NCBI GenBank assembly: GCA_937894585.1
Contig: CALBGO010000094.1
Span: forward strand, 1 to 53,895
Length of the DNA: 53,895 nucleotides
DNA from: an uncultured Eubacterium sp.
GTDB lineage: Bacteria; Bacillota; Clostridia; Peptostreptococcales; Anaerovoracaceae
Reading direction: 5' to 3'
The notes beneath the pieces were generated by a model that did no database searches, was not told the origin of the DNA, and was given only the letters and a program-made list of their open reading frames with translations. A program made the translations under genes and the position numbers. Position 1 is the stretch's first letter. Each line of letters begins with the position of its first letter. Shown piece after piece: positions 7,631 to 16,763 of this stretch.

Positions 7631-8359
7631 ATGCTGGACAAAAACAGAATTCCCGCCCATGTCGCCATTATTATGGATGGAAACGGCAGATGGGCGAAAA
7701 AGAAAAACCTGCCCCGTCTTGCAGGACACAATGCAGGTATGCTTGCCATGAAAGAAATTGTGAAAGCTTCTTCCTCTCTGGGTATTAAGTATCTGACCGT
7801 CTATGCGTTTTCCACAGAAAACTGGAAGCGGTCACAGGAAGAGGTCGGCGGGATTTTTAAGCTGGTGGTAAAATATGTTGCCAGCGAGCTTGATGAACTT
7901 CATGCCAACCATGTCAGAGTGCGGATCATGGGTGATTATAAACAGGTGCCCGAGGCAGCCCGTAAAAGTCTTGAAAAATCACTGGAGACCACAAAGGAAA
8001 ATACCGGTCTGCAGTTTAATATAGCGCTTAATTACGGAAGCAGAGCGGAAATCACAAGAGCGGTGAACAGAATCAGAGATGATCTTAAGAAAGGCGTTCT
8101 TCTCGCAGATAAAGAAATCACAGAGGAGCTGATTTCAGAGTATCTGTATACCGGAAATGAAAACGGAAATATCCCGGATCCTGATCTGATTATCCGTACC
8201 AGCGGGGAAGAACGGCTGTCCAACTTTATGCTTTGGCAGAGTGCGTACAGCGAGTTTGCGTTTACCGATGTACTCTGGCCCGATTTCTCTCCGGAGGAAT
8301 TCGAGCGGATTCTTGAGGAATACCAGAGTCGTGACAGAAGATTCGGAGGAAGGAAATAG
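7631..8359 (+). CDS. uppS: Undecaprenyl diphosphate synthase (cis-prenyltransferase)
   Basis: A 242-residue enzyme that elongates farnesyl-PP with eight isopentenyl-PP units to the C55 lipid carrier for peptidoglycan and wall polymers. The catalytic Asp16 lies in IIMDGNGRWAKKK. RSQEEVGGIF and the C-terminal RTSGEERLSNFMLWQ motif are intact. ATG 7631 was chosen because GAGGG (7621-7625) is 5 bases upstream and homologues begin just before this point; the ATG at 7619 has no good ribosome binding site. It is separated from frr by about 110 bases with two hairpins and is followed within 5 bases by cdsA. Confidence 0.96.
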   Translation: MLDKNRIPAHVAIIMDGNGRWAKKKNLPRLAGHNAGMLAMKEIVKASSSLGIKYLTVYAFSTENWKRSQEEVGGIFKLVVKYVASELDELHANHVRVRIMGDYKQVPEAARKSLEKSLETTKENTGLQFNIALNYGSRAEITRAVNRIRDDLKKGVLLADKEITEELISEYLYTGNENGNIPDPDLIIRTSGEERLSNFMLWQSAYSEFAFTDVLWPDFSPEEFERILEEYQSRDRRFGGRK

Positions 8360-8363
8360 ATTT

Positions 8364-9149
8364 ATGAAAACAAGAGTAATTTCAGGTATCTGTATGATAC
8401 CGCTTCTGGCGGTTGTTTATCTGGGCGGATACTGGCTGACTGCAGCATGTATATTAGTGGGATTTATCGGTGTCAGAGAGTTTTTTAACGGATTTAGAGC
8501 TATGGGGATCAATCCTTCGGAAAAGATTGCCCTGTGCGCAATGCTGGTTCTTTATCTTTTCAACGGATTTTTTCCGGGACAGCACGAATATCTGCTGGGC
8601 TGGCTTGCGGCAAGCATTATGGCAAGCTCCATCTATATTTTTAAAATAGATGAGCGCAGAGTTGAAGACGGTATGGCAACAATGCTGGGGATTATTTATG
8701 TTATCTTTTTCTCCTATCATGTGGTACTTGTCGACCAGACACAGGAGTATTCCGTGCTGATCTGGCTGGTTCTGCTGTCGGCATTCTGTACGGATATTTT
8801 CGCTTATTTCAGCGGATATTTGTTCGGAAAACACAAGCTTTGCCCTGTTTTAAGCCCCAAAAAGACTGTGGAGGGTGCAGTGGGAGGAACACTGGGAAGT
8901 GTAATCTGCTGCGGCCTGTTCGGCTGGTTTGCGGCTTCCCATATCTGGATTCACTGTCTTGTCATCGGACTGATCGGCGCAGTGCTTTCACAGTGCGGGG
9001 ACTTGACGGCGTCTGCCTATAAGAGAAAGATGGGAATTAAGGATTACGGCAATCTGATTCCGGGACACGGCGGCATTATGGATCGCTTTGACAGCGTTTT
9101 ATTTACTGCTCCGGCAGTATATTACTATATCATATTCGTTCTTCAGTAA
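8364..9149 (+). CDS. cdsA: Phosphatidate cytidylyltransferase (CDP-diacylglycerol synthase)
   Basis: A 261-residue integral membrane enzyme with about seven or eight hydrophobic segments. It makes CDP-diacylglycerol from phosphatidic acid and CTP, the branch point for phosphatidylglycerol and cardiolipin. The C-terminal CDS signature is complete: SAYKRKMGIKDYGNLIPGHG then GIMDRFDS. The start is ATG 8364, preceded by GGAGGAAGGAAA. A longer in-frame reading back to 8241 overlaps uppS and is rejected. It follows uppS by 4 bases. Confidence 0.95.
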   Translation: MKTRVISGICMIPLLAVVYLGGYWLTAACILVGFIGVREFFNGFRAMGINPSEKIALCAMLVLYLFNGFFPGQHEYLLGWLAASIMASSIYIFKIDERRVEDGMATMLGIIYVIFFSYHVVLVDQTQEYSVLIWLVLLSAFCTDIFAYFSGYLFGKHKLCPVLSPKKTVEGAVGGTLGSVICCGLFGWFAASHIWIHCLVIGLIGAVLSQCGDLTASAYKRKMGIKDYGNLIPGHGGIMDRFDSVLFTAPAVYYYIIFVLQ

Positions 9150-9305
9150 TGATACAGCCTGAAAGAGGTGAATATGATTCAATGCTTTCAGGCCTTGCGG
9201 ACAAGTCTTGCAAAATATAAAAACAACGGCGGTTTCAATCCTGCAGACATTTTGCAAGGGCAGGATACTGATGCCGCTTTCGCTTTGTATGAGGAGAAAA
9301 AAACT

Positions 9306-10439
9306 ATGAGAAAAGTAACGATACTGGGAAGCACCGGCTCCATTGGAACACAGGCGCTTTCTGTAATCAGAGAAAACATGGACAGATTTCGGATAGAAGC
9401 TCTTGCCTGCGGAAAGAACAGAGAGCTGCTTTCCGCACAAATTCGGGAATTCGGTCCGAAACTTGCGGTTACGGCAGAAGAAGAGGATGCGAGGATTCTT
9501 TCGAAAGAGTTTCCGCATATTACGGTGCTTTGGGGTGAAGAAGGGCTGATTGCCGCAGCGGAAGACGACAGTGATATTCTGCTCAATTCCCTGATGGGCA
9601 TTCGCGGACTGGTGCCGACCTTTCGTGCAATAGAAGCAGGTAAGGATATTGCCCTCGCCAACAAAGAAACTCTGGTGGCAGGGGGAGAACTGGTGATGGA
9701 AGCTGTAAAGAGAAAAGGCGTAAAGATGCTGCCTGTGGACAGCGAGCACAGCGCCATTTTTCAGTGTCTTATGGGAAACGAAGGAAAAAAAGTCAGGCGA
9801 ATTCTGCTGACGGCTTCCGGCGGTCCTTTCAGAGGCTATACCAAAGAACAGCTTGAAAAGGTGACTTTGGAGCAGGCGCTGAATCATCCCAACTGGTCTA
9901 TGGGAAAAAAGATTACCATAGACTCTGCCACGATGATGAACAAGGGACTGGAGGTGATTGAGGCGAAATGGCTCTTTGATGTGCCCCTTTCCGATATTGA
10001 GATTTTAGTACATCCGCAGAGCATTGTTCATTCCGCCGTAGAGTTTGAGGACACTTCTGTGATTGCACAGATGGGACTTCCTGATATGCGCGTTCCTATC
10101 AGTGTGGCGCTGGGTTATCCGGACCGCCTTGCTTTTTCAGGTCTCGGACTTGACTTTTTCGGAAAAGGCGCAGAGCTGACTTTCGAAAAGCCGGACCGCA
10201 GCATATTTCGCTGCATTGATCTTGCCTATCAGGCGTCGGAAGAAGGGGGCAGTTGTCCGGTGGTCCTAAATGCGGCAAACGAGGTGCTGGTAGACAGGTT
10301 TCTGAAAGGTGAAATAGGCTTTACAGATATTCAGAAAAACATAGAAACGATACTGAATCGTCACACACCTGCATATCATTTAGGGTTAAATGATATTATA
10401 AGTATAGACAGAGAAACACGCAGAGAGGTTATGGGATGA
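9306..10439 (+). CDS. dxr: 1-deoxy-D-xylulose 5-phosphate reductoisomerase
   Basis: A 377-residue enzyme converting DXP to MEP with NADPH, the second step of the MEP isoprenoid pathway. The Rossmann motif VTILGSTGSIGTQAL begins at residue 4. ANKETLVAGG, the metal-binding DSEHSA, LTASGGPF and NHPNWSMGKKITIDSATMMNK are present. GAGGAG at 9291-9296 supports ATG 9306, which matches the family start. The frame is open back to GTG 9168 and ATG 9174, which has its own AGAGG site, so a 44-residue N-terminal extension is possible. The gene overlaps rseP by 4 bases. IspG lies two genes on. Confidence 0.96.
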   Translation: MRKVTILGSTGSIGTQALSVIRENMDRFRIEALACGKNRELLSAQIREFGPKLAVTAEEEDARILSKEFPHITVLWGEEGLIAAAEDDSDILLNSLMGIRGLVPTFRAIEAGKDIALANKETLVAGGELVMEAVKRKGVKMLPVDSEHSAIFQCLMGNEGKKVRRILLTASGGPFRGYTKEQLEKVTLEQALNHPNWSMGKKITIDSATMMNKGLEVIEAKWLFDVPLSDIEILVHPQSIVHSAVEFEDTSVIAQMGLPDMRVPISVALGYPDRLAFSGLGLDFFGKGAELTFEKPDRSIFRCIDLAYQASEEGGSCPVVLNAANEVLVDRFLKGEIGFTDIQKNIETILNRHTPAYHLGLNDIISIDRETRREVMG

Positions 10440-11443
10440 CATTGATTTATGCGCTGATATTATTTGTACTTCTGATTTTTCCTCATGAACTGGGGCATTT
10501 TATCGCTGCCAAATCGGTGGGTGTAAAAGTCAACGAATTTGCTTTCGGAATGGGACCTGCGATTTTTAAGAAACAGAAAGGTGAAACACAGTATTCGGTA
10601 CGCCTTGTGCCTTTGGGCGGATATTGTGCTATGGAGGGAGAAAACGAAGAATCGGATAACAGCAGGGCTTTTAACAATAAACCGGGCTGGGCGAAAATCC
10701 TGGTGCTTCTTGCCGGCTCCGCTATGAATGTTCTGATTGCGGTTCTGGCTCTTTCCATTGTATTCGGTTATATCGGCACAGCCACAACAACCGTTGACGA
10801 GGTGCAGCAGGATACTCCTGCATACGAAGCGGGGATTCTTTCCGGAGATAAAATTCTTGAGGCAGGCGGGAAGCAGATAGAACATTGGAATGACTTATCA
10901 GAGGCGGTTTCATCATCTTTTCGTGACGACAAAGAAGTTGAAATCACAGTGGAACGGGGCGGAAATGAGAAGTCCTTTACTGTAATACCGGAAAAAGGTG
11001 AAGACGGAAGATATATTATCGGTATCACTTCCAAAGTCAGCCACAGTGTTTTTGACGCTGCGGAAAATGGACTTAAGGGTACCTGGGATCTGACAAAATC
11101 TATGTTCACCATGCTGGGGCAGCTGGTTTCCGGCGGCATTTCTGCAGATGAGATATCAGGACCTGTGGGAATTGTAACGATGGCAGGCGAAACCGAAAGA
11201 TACGGCGCCGTCTATTTCGGTTATCTGGTTGCTCTGATTAGTCTGAATCTGGCTTTGATGAACATGCTTCCGCTTCCTGCCCTGGACGGCGGAAGAATAT
11301 TGTTTGTCTTTATCAGAAAAATAACCGGAAAGATGATCAGTGATGATTTAGAGGGGAAAATACACGGAGCGGGAATGATTTTTCTTCTGGGGCTTATGGT
11401 ATTTGTAACCTGGAATGATATTACGAGGTTGTTTATAAAATGA
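10436..11443 (+). CDS. rseP: RIP (site-2) zinc metalloprotease RseP
   Basis: A 335-residue membrane protease that cuts within the bilayer, typically anti-sigma factors or remnant signal peptides. The zinc-binding HELGH is in the first membrane segment (LIFPHELGHFIAAKSVG). The third ligand lies in the LDG motif near the C-terminus (MLPLPALDGGRILF). A PDZ domain spans about residues 115-195, between the membrane helices. It overlaps dxr by 4 bases (ATGGGATGA) and ispG by 4 bases. Position and length match the Bacillus homologue RasP. Confidence 0.95.
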   Translation: MTLIYALILFVLLIFPHELGHFIAAKSVGVKVNEFAFGMGPAIFKKQKGETQYSVRLVPLGGYCAMEGENEESDNSRAFNNKPGWAKILVLLAGSAMNVLIAVLALSIVFGYIGTATTTVDEVQQDTPAYEAGILSGDKILEAGGKQIEHWNDLSEAVSSSFRDDKEVEITVERGGNEKSFTVIPEKGEDGRYIIGITSKVSHSVFDAAENGLKGTWDLTKSMFTMLGQLVSGGISADEISGPVGIVTMAGETERYGAVYFGYLVALISLNLALMNMLPLPALDGGRILFVFIRKITGKMISDDLEGKIHGAGMIFLLGLMVFVTWNDITRLFIK

Positions 11444-12486
11444 GAAAATCAGTTTATTGTGGAAATGTAAAAATCGGCGGCGGCGCGCCTGTTTCCATTC
11501 AGTCTATGACCAATGTGGATTCAAGAAACGAAGAGGCGCTGCTGCGTCAGATTGATGAGCTGACTTCTGCGGGCTGCGAAATTGTCAGAATCGCGGTTCC
11601 CGATACAGAGTCGGCGGAAGTATTTGCAAGAGTAAAACAAAAGGTGAAGGTGCCTCTGATTGCGGATATTCATTTTGACTATCGTCTTGCTATTGCGGCA
11701 ATCAGGGCAGGCGCGGATAAAATCCGCATCAATCCGGGAAATATCGGCAGCAGACAGCGGGTTAAAGCCGTGGTTGATGCAGCGAAGGAACGTCATATTC
11801 CAATCAGAGTCGGCGTCAATTCCGGTTCCCTGGAAAAAGATATTTTGGAAAAAAACGGCGGTGTGTCAGCAGAAGGTCTTGCGGAAAGCGCTTTGCGCAG
11901 TCTTTCAAGTATTGAAGAACTGGGATATGACAATCTGGTGGTATCTTTGAAATCCTCCGATGTGGTGATGAATTACCGTGCCCATAAGCTGATCGCCGAA
12001 AAAACGGATCATCCCATTCATATCGGCATTACAGAGGCAGGAACTTTAAAACGGGGCAGGGTAAAGTCAGCCGTCGGTATCGGTTCGCTGCTTCTTTCCG
12101 GCATCGGAGATACTGTGCGGGTATCTCTGACGGCAGATCCCGTAGAGGAAGTATATTTTGCAAGAGAAATTCTGGAGACTTTGGGACTTCGCAGACCGCG
12201 GGTGAATCTGGTATCCTGTCCGACCTGCGGCAGAACCAGAATAAACCTTGCATCTTTAGCAGAGGATGTGGACAGGCGTCTTGCGGAAGCGGACAACTTG
12301 CCGGAAGGTTTAAAGGTAGCCGTAATGGGCTGTGTAGTCAACGGACCGGGAGAAGCAAGAGAAGCTGACTTCGGCGTAGCGGGCGGCGACGGAAAAGGCG
12401 TCATCTTTGCAAAGGGCGAGATTCTGAAAACCGTCCCGGAGGAAAATATTGCAGAAGAATTAGTAAAGGTAATTTGCGGAAAATGA
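11440..12486 (+). CDS. ispG: 4-hydroxy-3-methylbut-2-enyl diphosphate synthase (flavodoxin-type)
   Basis: A 348-residue [4Fe-4S] enzyme of the MEP pathway that reductively converts MEcPP to HMBPP. The TIM-barrel start (VKIGGGAPVSIQSMTNVDSR) and DIHFDYRLAIAA are typical. The cluster ligands are two cysteines in VSCPTCGRTRINL and one in VMGCVVNGPGEA. The cluster implies an anaerobic or microaerobic cytosol. It overlaps rseP and polC by 4 bases each, suggesting translational coupling. In Bacillus, proS rather than ispG sits between rseP and polC. Confidence 0.96.
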   Translation: MRKSVYCGNVKIGGGAPVSIQSMTNVDSRNEEALLRQIDELTSAGCEIVRIAVPDTESAEVFARVKQKVKVPLIADIHFDYRLAIAAIRAGADKIRINPGNIGSRQRVKAVVDAAKERHIPIRVGVNSGSLEKDILEKNGGVSAEGLAESALRSLSSIEELGYDNLVVSLKSSDVVMNYRAHKLIAEKTDHPIHIGITEAGTLKRGRVKSAVGIGSLLLSGIGDTVRVSLTADPVEEVYFAREILETLGLRRPRVNLVSCPTCGRTRINLASLAEDVDRRLAEADNLPEGLKVAVMGCVVNGPGEAREADFGVAGGDGKGVIFAKGEILKTVPEENIAEELVKVICGK

Positions 12487-15400
12487 AAGAACTGATTGAA
12501 CAGAATATTTCGTGGGATGCATTGGGAAATCATCCGAAAAAAGATTTCAGATATGAAATTGAGGGTGCGGCTATACATAAAGAGACCGGAGTTTTTACTG
12601 TGACACTCCGGCTCAATTTTATTATGCCGGCTCTTGATATGGCGAAAGTGCGGGGAATACTGCTGCATCAGTTTTCCGATCTTTCAGATGTAAAATTTGA
12701 ATATATTTATGAGAATGTCATACTTTCCGAAGAGGAGATTATAGGACTTTTCATCCCTCATATGATAGAAATTATCAACGGCAGATTTGCGGCGATTACA
12801 AAGACCATAGAGCCGAAAAAATATCTCATTGAGGACGGAAAACTGATTATTTTTGCATTGGGCCGGCTGGCAACGGAGCAGCTTAATGACAAGGTGGCAT
12901 ATCTGTTTAAGGGACTTTTGAACCGGCATTTCGGCATCAGAAAAGATGTAGAATTTCGAAACGATGAGGAGAATTATCATAAGGCAGCGGAAAGCTGGAA
13001 ATCTTCGGAAGAAGCGGATATCAGGTCTTCTCTTGAGGAAGACGCTGTCAAAGCGGCGCAGGGAAGAAAAACAGCGGCAGAAAAAACTTCTCAGGGAAGC
13101 GGTTTCGGCGGGAAAAACAGCGGCGTAAAGAACGGTGCTTCTTCGGGTTTCGGCGGGGGAGGAGCTTTCCGACGTCGGGAAAAGGAAACACCTGCGGAGG
13201 GAAATCGCATTATGGGTAAGGATATCTTAGGTGAGTCTGTTTCTATGTCCGGACTTTCCGCAGATTCCGGCACCGTAATTTTAGAGGGAATTCTTTTCAA
13301 GAAGGATTCACGCCCGATAAAAAATGAGAAAAAGCTGGTGACGCTGCTGATGACCGACAGGAAGACTTCGGTCTGCCTGAAAGCCTTTTGCTCCAATCAG
13401 AAATGGGAGGAAATCGACAGCCTTCTGAAAAGCGGCGACTACATAAAAGTACGGGGAGAAACTGAATGGGACCGCTATGACAACTGTCTTGTTGTGATGC
13501 TGAAAGATATCAACAAAGGCAAGATGAAAAAAAGGCAGGACACTTATGAAGGCGGCAAGCGGGTGGAGCTGCACGCCCATACCAAGATGAGCTCCATGGA
13601 CGGACTTAACGATGTTGCCAACTTGGTAAAAACCGCGGCAGCCTGGGGACAGCCGGCTGTTGCCGTGACAGACCACGGCGTGGTACAGAGTTTCCCTGAC
13701 GCCGCAAAGACAGCAAAAAAGCTGGCGTCAGACAAAGAAAACCCGGTTCATATCAAAATTATCTACGGTATGGAGGGTTATGTCTTTGACGACCGTGACT
13801 GTCATAACGAAGACGGAACCATCGATTTCAAGAAGAAAAACACCAATCACATTATTCTTCTTGCAGCAACGCAGGAGGGATTGAAAAACATCTACAAACT
13901 GGTTTCTTACTCTCATCTTGAATATTTTTATAAAAGACCGAGACTGCCATGGTCTGTTATCGAAGCGCATCGAGAGGGAATTATCATCGGTTCCGCCTGT
14001 GAAGCGGGAGAAGTTTACAGAGCTGTTGCTGCCGGTAAAAGCCGGGAGGAAATAGAGGAAATCGCCTCTCGTTACGATTACCTTGAAATTCAGCCGCTGA
14101 TTAACAATCGTTTTATGATTGAGCAGGGAATGGTCAGCGGGGAAGAAGAACTCAGAGAACATAACCGTCAGATTGTAGCTTTGGCAGACAGACTGGGAAA
14201 ACCGGTGGTTGCCACTACCGACGCTCATTACGACGAACCGGAGTCTGCTGTTTACAGAAATATTCTGATGGCAGGTATGGGATTCAAAGATGCGGAAAAC
14301 GGACAGGGACTCTATATGAGAACGACGGATGAGATGATGGAGGAGTTTTCTTACCTGGGCGAGGAAACGGCACGCCGTGTCGTTATAGAAAATACTAATC
14401 AGATTGCCGATATGATAGACGGAAATATTCTGCCGGTGCCGAAGGGAAAATTCCCGCCGAAAATTCCGGGAGCGGAAGAAACGCTTCGGAAAACCTGTAT
14501 GGAAAAAGCTCACAGCATTTACGGAGAGCCTCTGCCTGAGAAAATCGGAGCGCGGCTTGAGAAGGAGCTTTCGTCTATTATTGATAACGGCTATGCGGTT
14601 ATGTATGTGTCGGCGCAGATGCTGGTACATAAATCTATGGAGGACGGCTATCTGGTAGGTTCCCGTGGCTCCGTCGGTTCGTCTTTTGCCGCAACTATGG
14701 CGGGAATTACCGAGGTAAATCCGCTGGAACCCCACTATATCTGTCCCAACTGCAAGAAGCTGATCTGGGGTGATATGCAGACTTACGACTGCGGAATAGA
14801 TATGCCGGAACTGGACTGTCCGGAATGCGGCACGCCGATGCACAGAGACGGCTACACCATTCCATTTGCAACTTTCCTGGGCTTTGACGGTGATAAAGAG
14901 CCGGATATCGACTTAAACTTTGCCGGAGAATATCAGGCTACCGCCCATAAATATGTAGGCGAGATATTCGGTGAAAAGAATGTTTTCAAGGCGGGAACCG
15001 TAGGCACTGTAGCTGACAAGACTGCTTACGGCTATGTAATGAAGTTTGCCGACGAGTTTAACCGCCCCATCAATAAGTTTGAGGCAGACCGTCTGACGCA
15101 GGGCTGTACCGGGGTTAAGCGTACCACGGGGCAGCATCCGGGAGGCATTATTATCGTACCCGATGACCATGAGATTTATGAGTTCTGTCCGGTGCAGCAT
15201 CCTGCCAATGATGTGAAATCGGATATTATCACGACTCATTTTGACTATCATAAAATTGACGAGAATCTGCTGAAGCTGGATATTCTGGGACACAATATCC
15301 CATCTATGATTCGTCAGCTGCAGGATATGACCGGTATCGACCCGATGAAAGCCGACCTGACGGACCGAAAGGTGCTTTCTATTTTCAACGGTATCGAAGC

Positions 15401-16322
15401 TTTGGATATTAAAAATCCGGACTATAAATATACCCATGGATCTTACGCCATTCCGGAATTCGGCACTTCTTTTGTAAGGCAGATGCTGGACGATACCAAG
15501 CCAGATAAATTTGCGGATCTGGTGCGTATTTCGGGATTTTCTCATGGTACGGATGTGTGGCTGAACAACGCGCAGGATTACATCAGAAGCGGAACTGCCA
15601 CCATGCGTGAAGTTATCTCTACCCGAGATGACATTATGAACTATTTGATTCTCAAGGGTATTGAGAACAAGACATCCTTTCAGATTATGGAGGATGTCCG
15701 TAAGAACCGGCCGCTGAAAGAAGAGCAGCTTCGTGTGATGAAGGAACACGGCGTACCGGACTGGTACATCGATTCCTGTATTAAGATTCAGTATATGTTC
15801 CCGCGGGCTCACGCAGTTGCTTATGTAATGATGTCCTTCCGTATGGCGTGGTACAAAGTATACTATCCTGTGGAGTTTTATGCGACCCATTTCAGCAGTG
15901 TGGTTGCCAATTTCGATGCCGATACGATTCTGAAAGGTCCGCAGGCGTGTCTCGACAGGATTGAAATGATTCAGGCTATGGGCAATAACGCTACAGCAAA
16001 GGAGCAGGCGGACATTCTGGTACTGGAAGTAGCTTACGAGATGTATTCCAGAGGCTATGAATTTGCACCTGCCCGACTGGGAAAATCCAAGGCGCTCAAA
16101 TTCTGGTCCGATGAGGGAAAAGTTCTGCTGCCTTTCGTTGCTCTGGAGGGAGTGGGTGATTCAGCGGCAAAAGCTCTGGCTGATGCCTATGATGAGAAAC
16201 CGTTCTTCACCATCGAAGAAGCAGTCAACAGAGCAAAGCTGAACAAAACAGCGGTAGAGGCCTTGCGGGCTCACGGTGTGTTTGAAGGGCTTCCGGAAAC
16301 GGATCAGCTTTCCCTGTTTTAA
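12483..16322 (+). CDS. polC: DNA polymerase III, PolC type, without exonuclease domain
   Basis: A 1279-residue replicative polymerase; typical PolC is about 1430-1440. In order: N-terminal domain (1-200), a low-complexity Gly/Ser/Lys linker, an OB fold (about 255-355), a PHP domain (about 360-590), then palm, fingers, zinc motif (C754, C757, C779, C782) and C-terminal helix-hairpin-helix. Palm aspartates D808 and D810 lie in PDIDLNFAGEY. The DEDD exonuclease normally inserted in the PHP domain (an FDVETTG-type motif I) is absent: the chain runs from YGMEGYVFDDRDC directly to NTNHIILLAATQEGL. All nine PHP metal-ligand positions are present: H364, H366, D373, H398, E431, H456, C506, D580, H582. 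The C-terminus QLSLF resembles a clamp-binding motif. ATG 12483 overlaps the ispG stop; an upstream TTG at 12474 is less likely. Confidence 0.95.
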   Translation: MKELIEQNISWDALGNHPKKDFRYEIEGAAIHKETGVFTVTLRLNFIMPALDMAKVRGILLHQFSDLSDVKFEYIYENVILSEEEIIGLFIPHMIEIINGRFAAITKTIEPKKYLIEDGKLIIFALGRLATEQLNDKVAYLFKGLLNRHFGIRKDVEFRNDEENYHKAAESWKSSEEADIRSSLEEDAVKAAQGRKTAAEKTSQGSGFGGKNSGVKNGASSGFGGGGAFRRREKETPAEGNRIMGKDILGESVSMSGLSADSGTVILEGILFKKDSRPIKNEKKLVTLLMTDRKTSVCLKAFCSNQKWEEIDSLLKSGDYIKVRGETEWDRYDNCLVVMLKDINKGKMKKRQDTYEGGKRVELHAHTKMSSMDGLNDVANLVKTAAAWGQPAVAVTDHGVVQSFPDAAKTAKKLASDKENPVHIKIIYGMEGYVFDDRDCHNEDGTIDFKKKNTNHIILLAATQEGLKNIYKLVSYSHLEYFYKRPRLPWSVIEAHREGIIIGSACEAGEVYRAVAAGKSREEIEEIASRYDYLEIQPLINNRFMIEQGMVSGEEELREHNRQIVALADRLGKPVVATTDAHYDEPESAVYRNILMAGMGFKDAENGQGLYMRTTDEMMEEFSYLGEETARRVVIENTNQIADMIDGNILPVPKGKFPPKIPGAEETLRKTCMEKAHSIYGEPLPEKIGARLEKELSSIIDNGYAVMYVSAQMLVHKSMEDGYLVGSRGSVGSSFAATMAGITEVNPLEPHYICPNCKKLIWGDMQTYDCGIDMPELDCPECGTPMHRDGYTIPFATFLGFDGDKEPDIDLNFAGEYQATAHKYVGEIFGEKNVFKAGTVGTVADKTAYGYVMKFADEFNRPINKFEADRLTQGCTGVKRTTGQHPGGIIIVPDDHEIYEFCPVQHPANDVKSDIITTHFDYHKIDENLLKLDILGHNIPSMIRQLQDMTGIDPMKADLTDRKVLSIFNGIEALDIKNPDYKYTHGSYAIPEFGTSFVRQMLDDTKPDKFADLVRISGFSHGTDVWLNNAQDYIRSGTATMREVISTRDDIMNYLILKGIENKTSFQIMEDVRKNRPLKEEQLRVMKEHGVPDWYIDSCIKIQYMFPRAHAVAYVMMSFRMAWYKVYYPVEFYATHFSSVVANFDADTILKGPQACLDRIEMIQAMGNNATAKEQADILVLEVAYEMYSRGYEFAPARLGKSKALKFWSDEGKVLLPFVALEGVGDSAAKALADAYDEKPFFTIEEAVNRAKLNKTAVEALRAHGVFEGLPETDQLSLF

Positions 16323-16763
16323 GAAAGCGTTCTTTTGCTTCGTTCTTGTATTTAAGACACGGCGGCAGGGCATATGGCTTTTCTTAAGGAATCTTAAGGG
16401 TTTCAACACAATAGCGATAAGAATTCTTCGCAGAATCATCACAATTGATTGCTATACTGATATTGTCAAAAGGAGATAGGGTTACAGATTATTCTTTTGA
16501 ACGTTCTTTCTTAATTAAATATCGCAGCCGGAGGCTCCATCGCAAGATGGAGCTTTCGGTTTTTTGAGTTTTACGGAGAAGCGTCTTCTGCGGGTGCGTG
16601 TTTTGGTATGATTTACTATATTTATGATGTTTTGGACTACAAAAAATCGCCTTTTTATTTTTTTTGGTACTTTATCTTGCTCATTTTTTTGGTATGATAA
16701 AACCGTTGTTACAAGTTTAACAGCGGAAATTATTTTATGTATTTATTTAAGGAGTGAGAAAGA
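16323..16763. other. 440-bp gap between polC and the MFS gene
   Basis: No gene was found. It holds a terminator (16529-16566), AT-rich sequence, and TTTTGGTATGAT twice (16601-16612 and 16687-16698), with partial copies TTTTGGAC near 16630 and TTTTGGTAC near 16662. The repeats precede the MFS gene and may be operators. An AAAGGAG at about 16470 has no start codon near it. Confidence 0.5.
16529..16566 (+). terminator. Terminator downstream of polC
   Basis: GCTCCATC (16534-16541) and GATGGAGC (16546-16553) pair around a GCAA loop. An outer CCG/CGG clamp and a TTTTTT run follow. It lies 210 bases after polC, so it may end the pyrH-polC operon or a short leader. Confidence 0.75.

Noticed and set aside
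8241..8363. N-terminal extension of cdsA inside uppS
   Set aside because: ATG 8364 has an ideal ribosome binding site and matches the family start.
16276..16479. 67-codon frame after polC
   Set aside because: It starts inside polC in another frame and lacks any recognisable start signal or domain.
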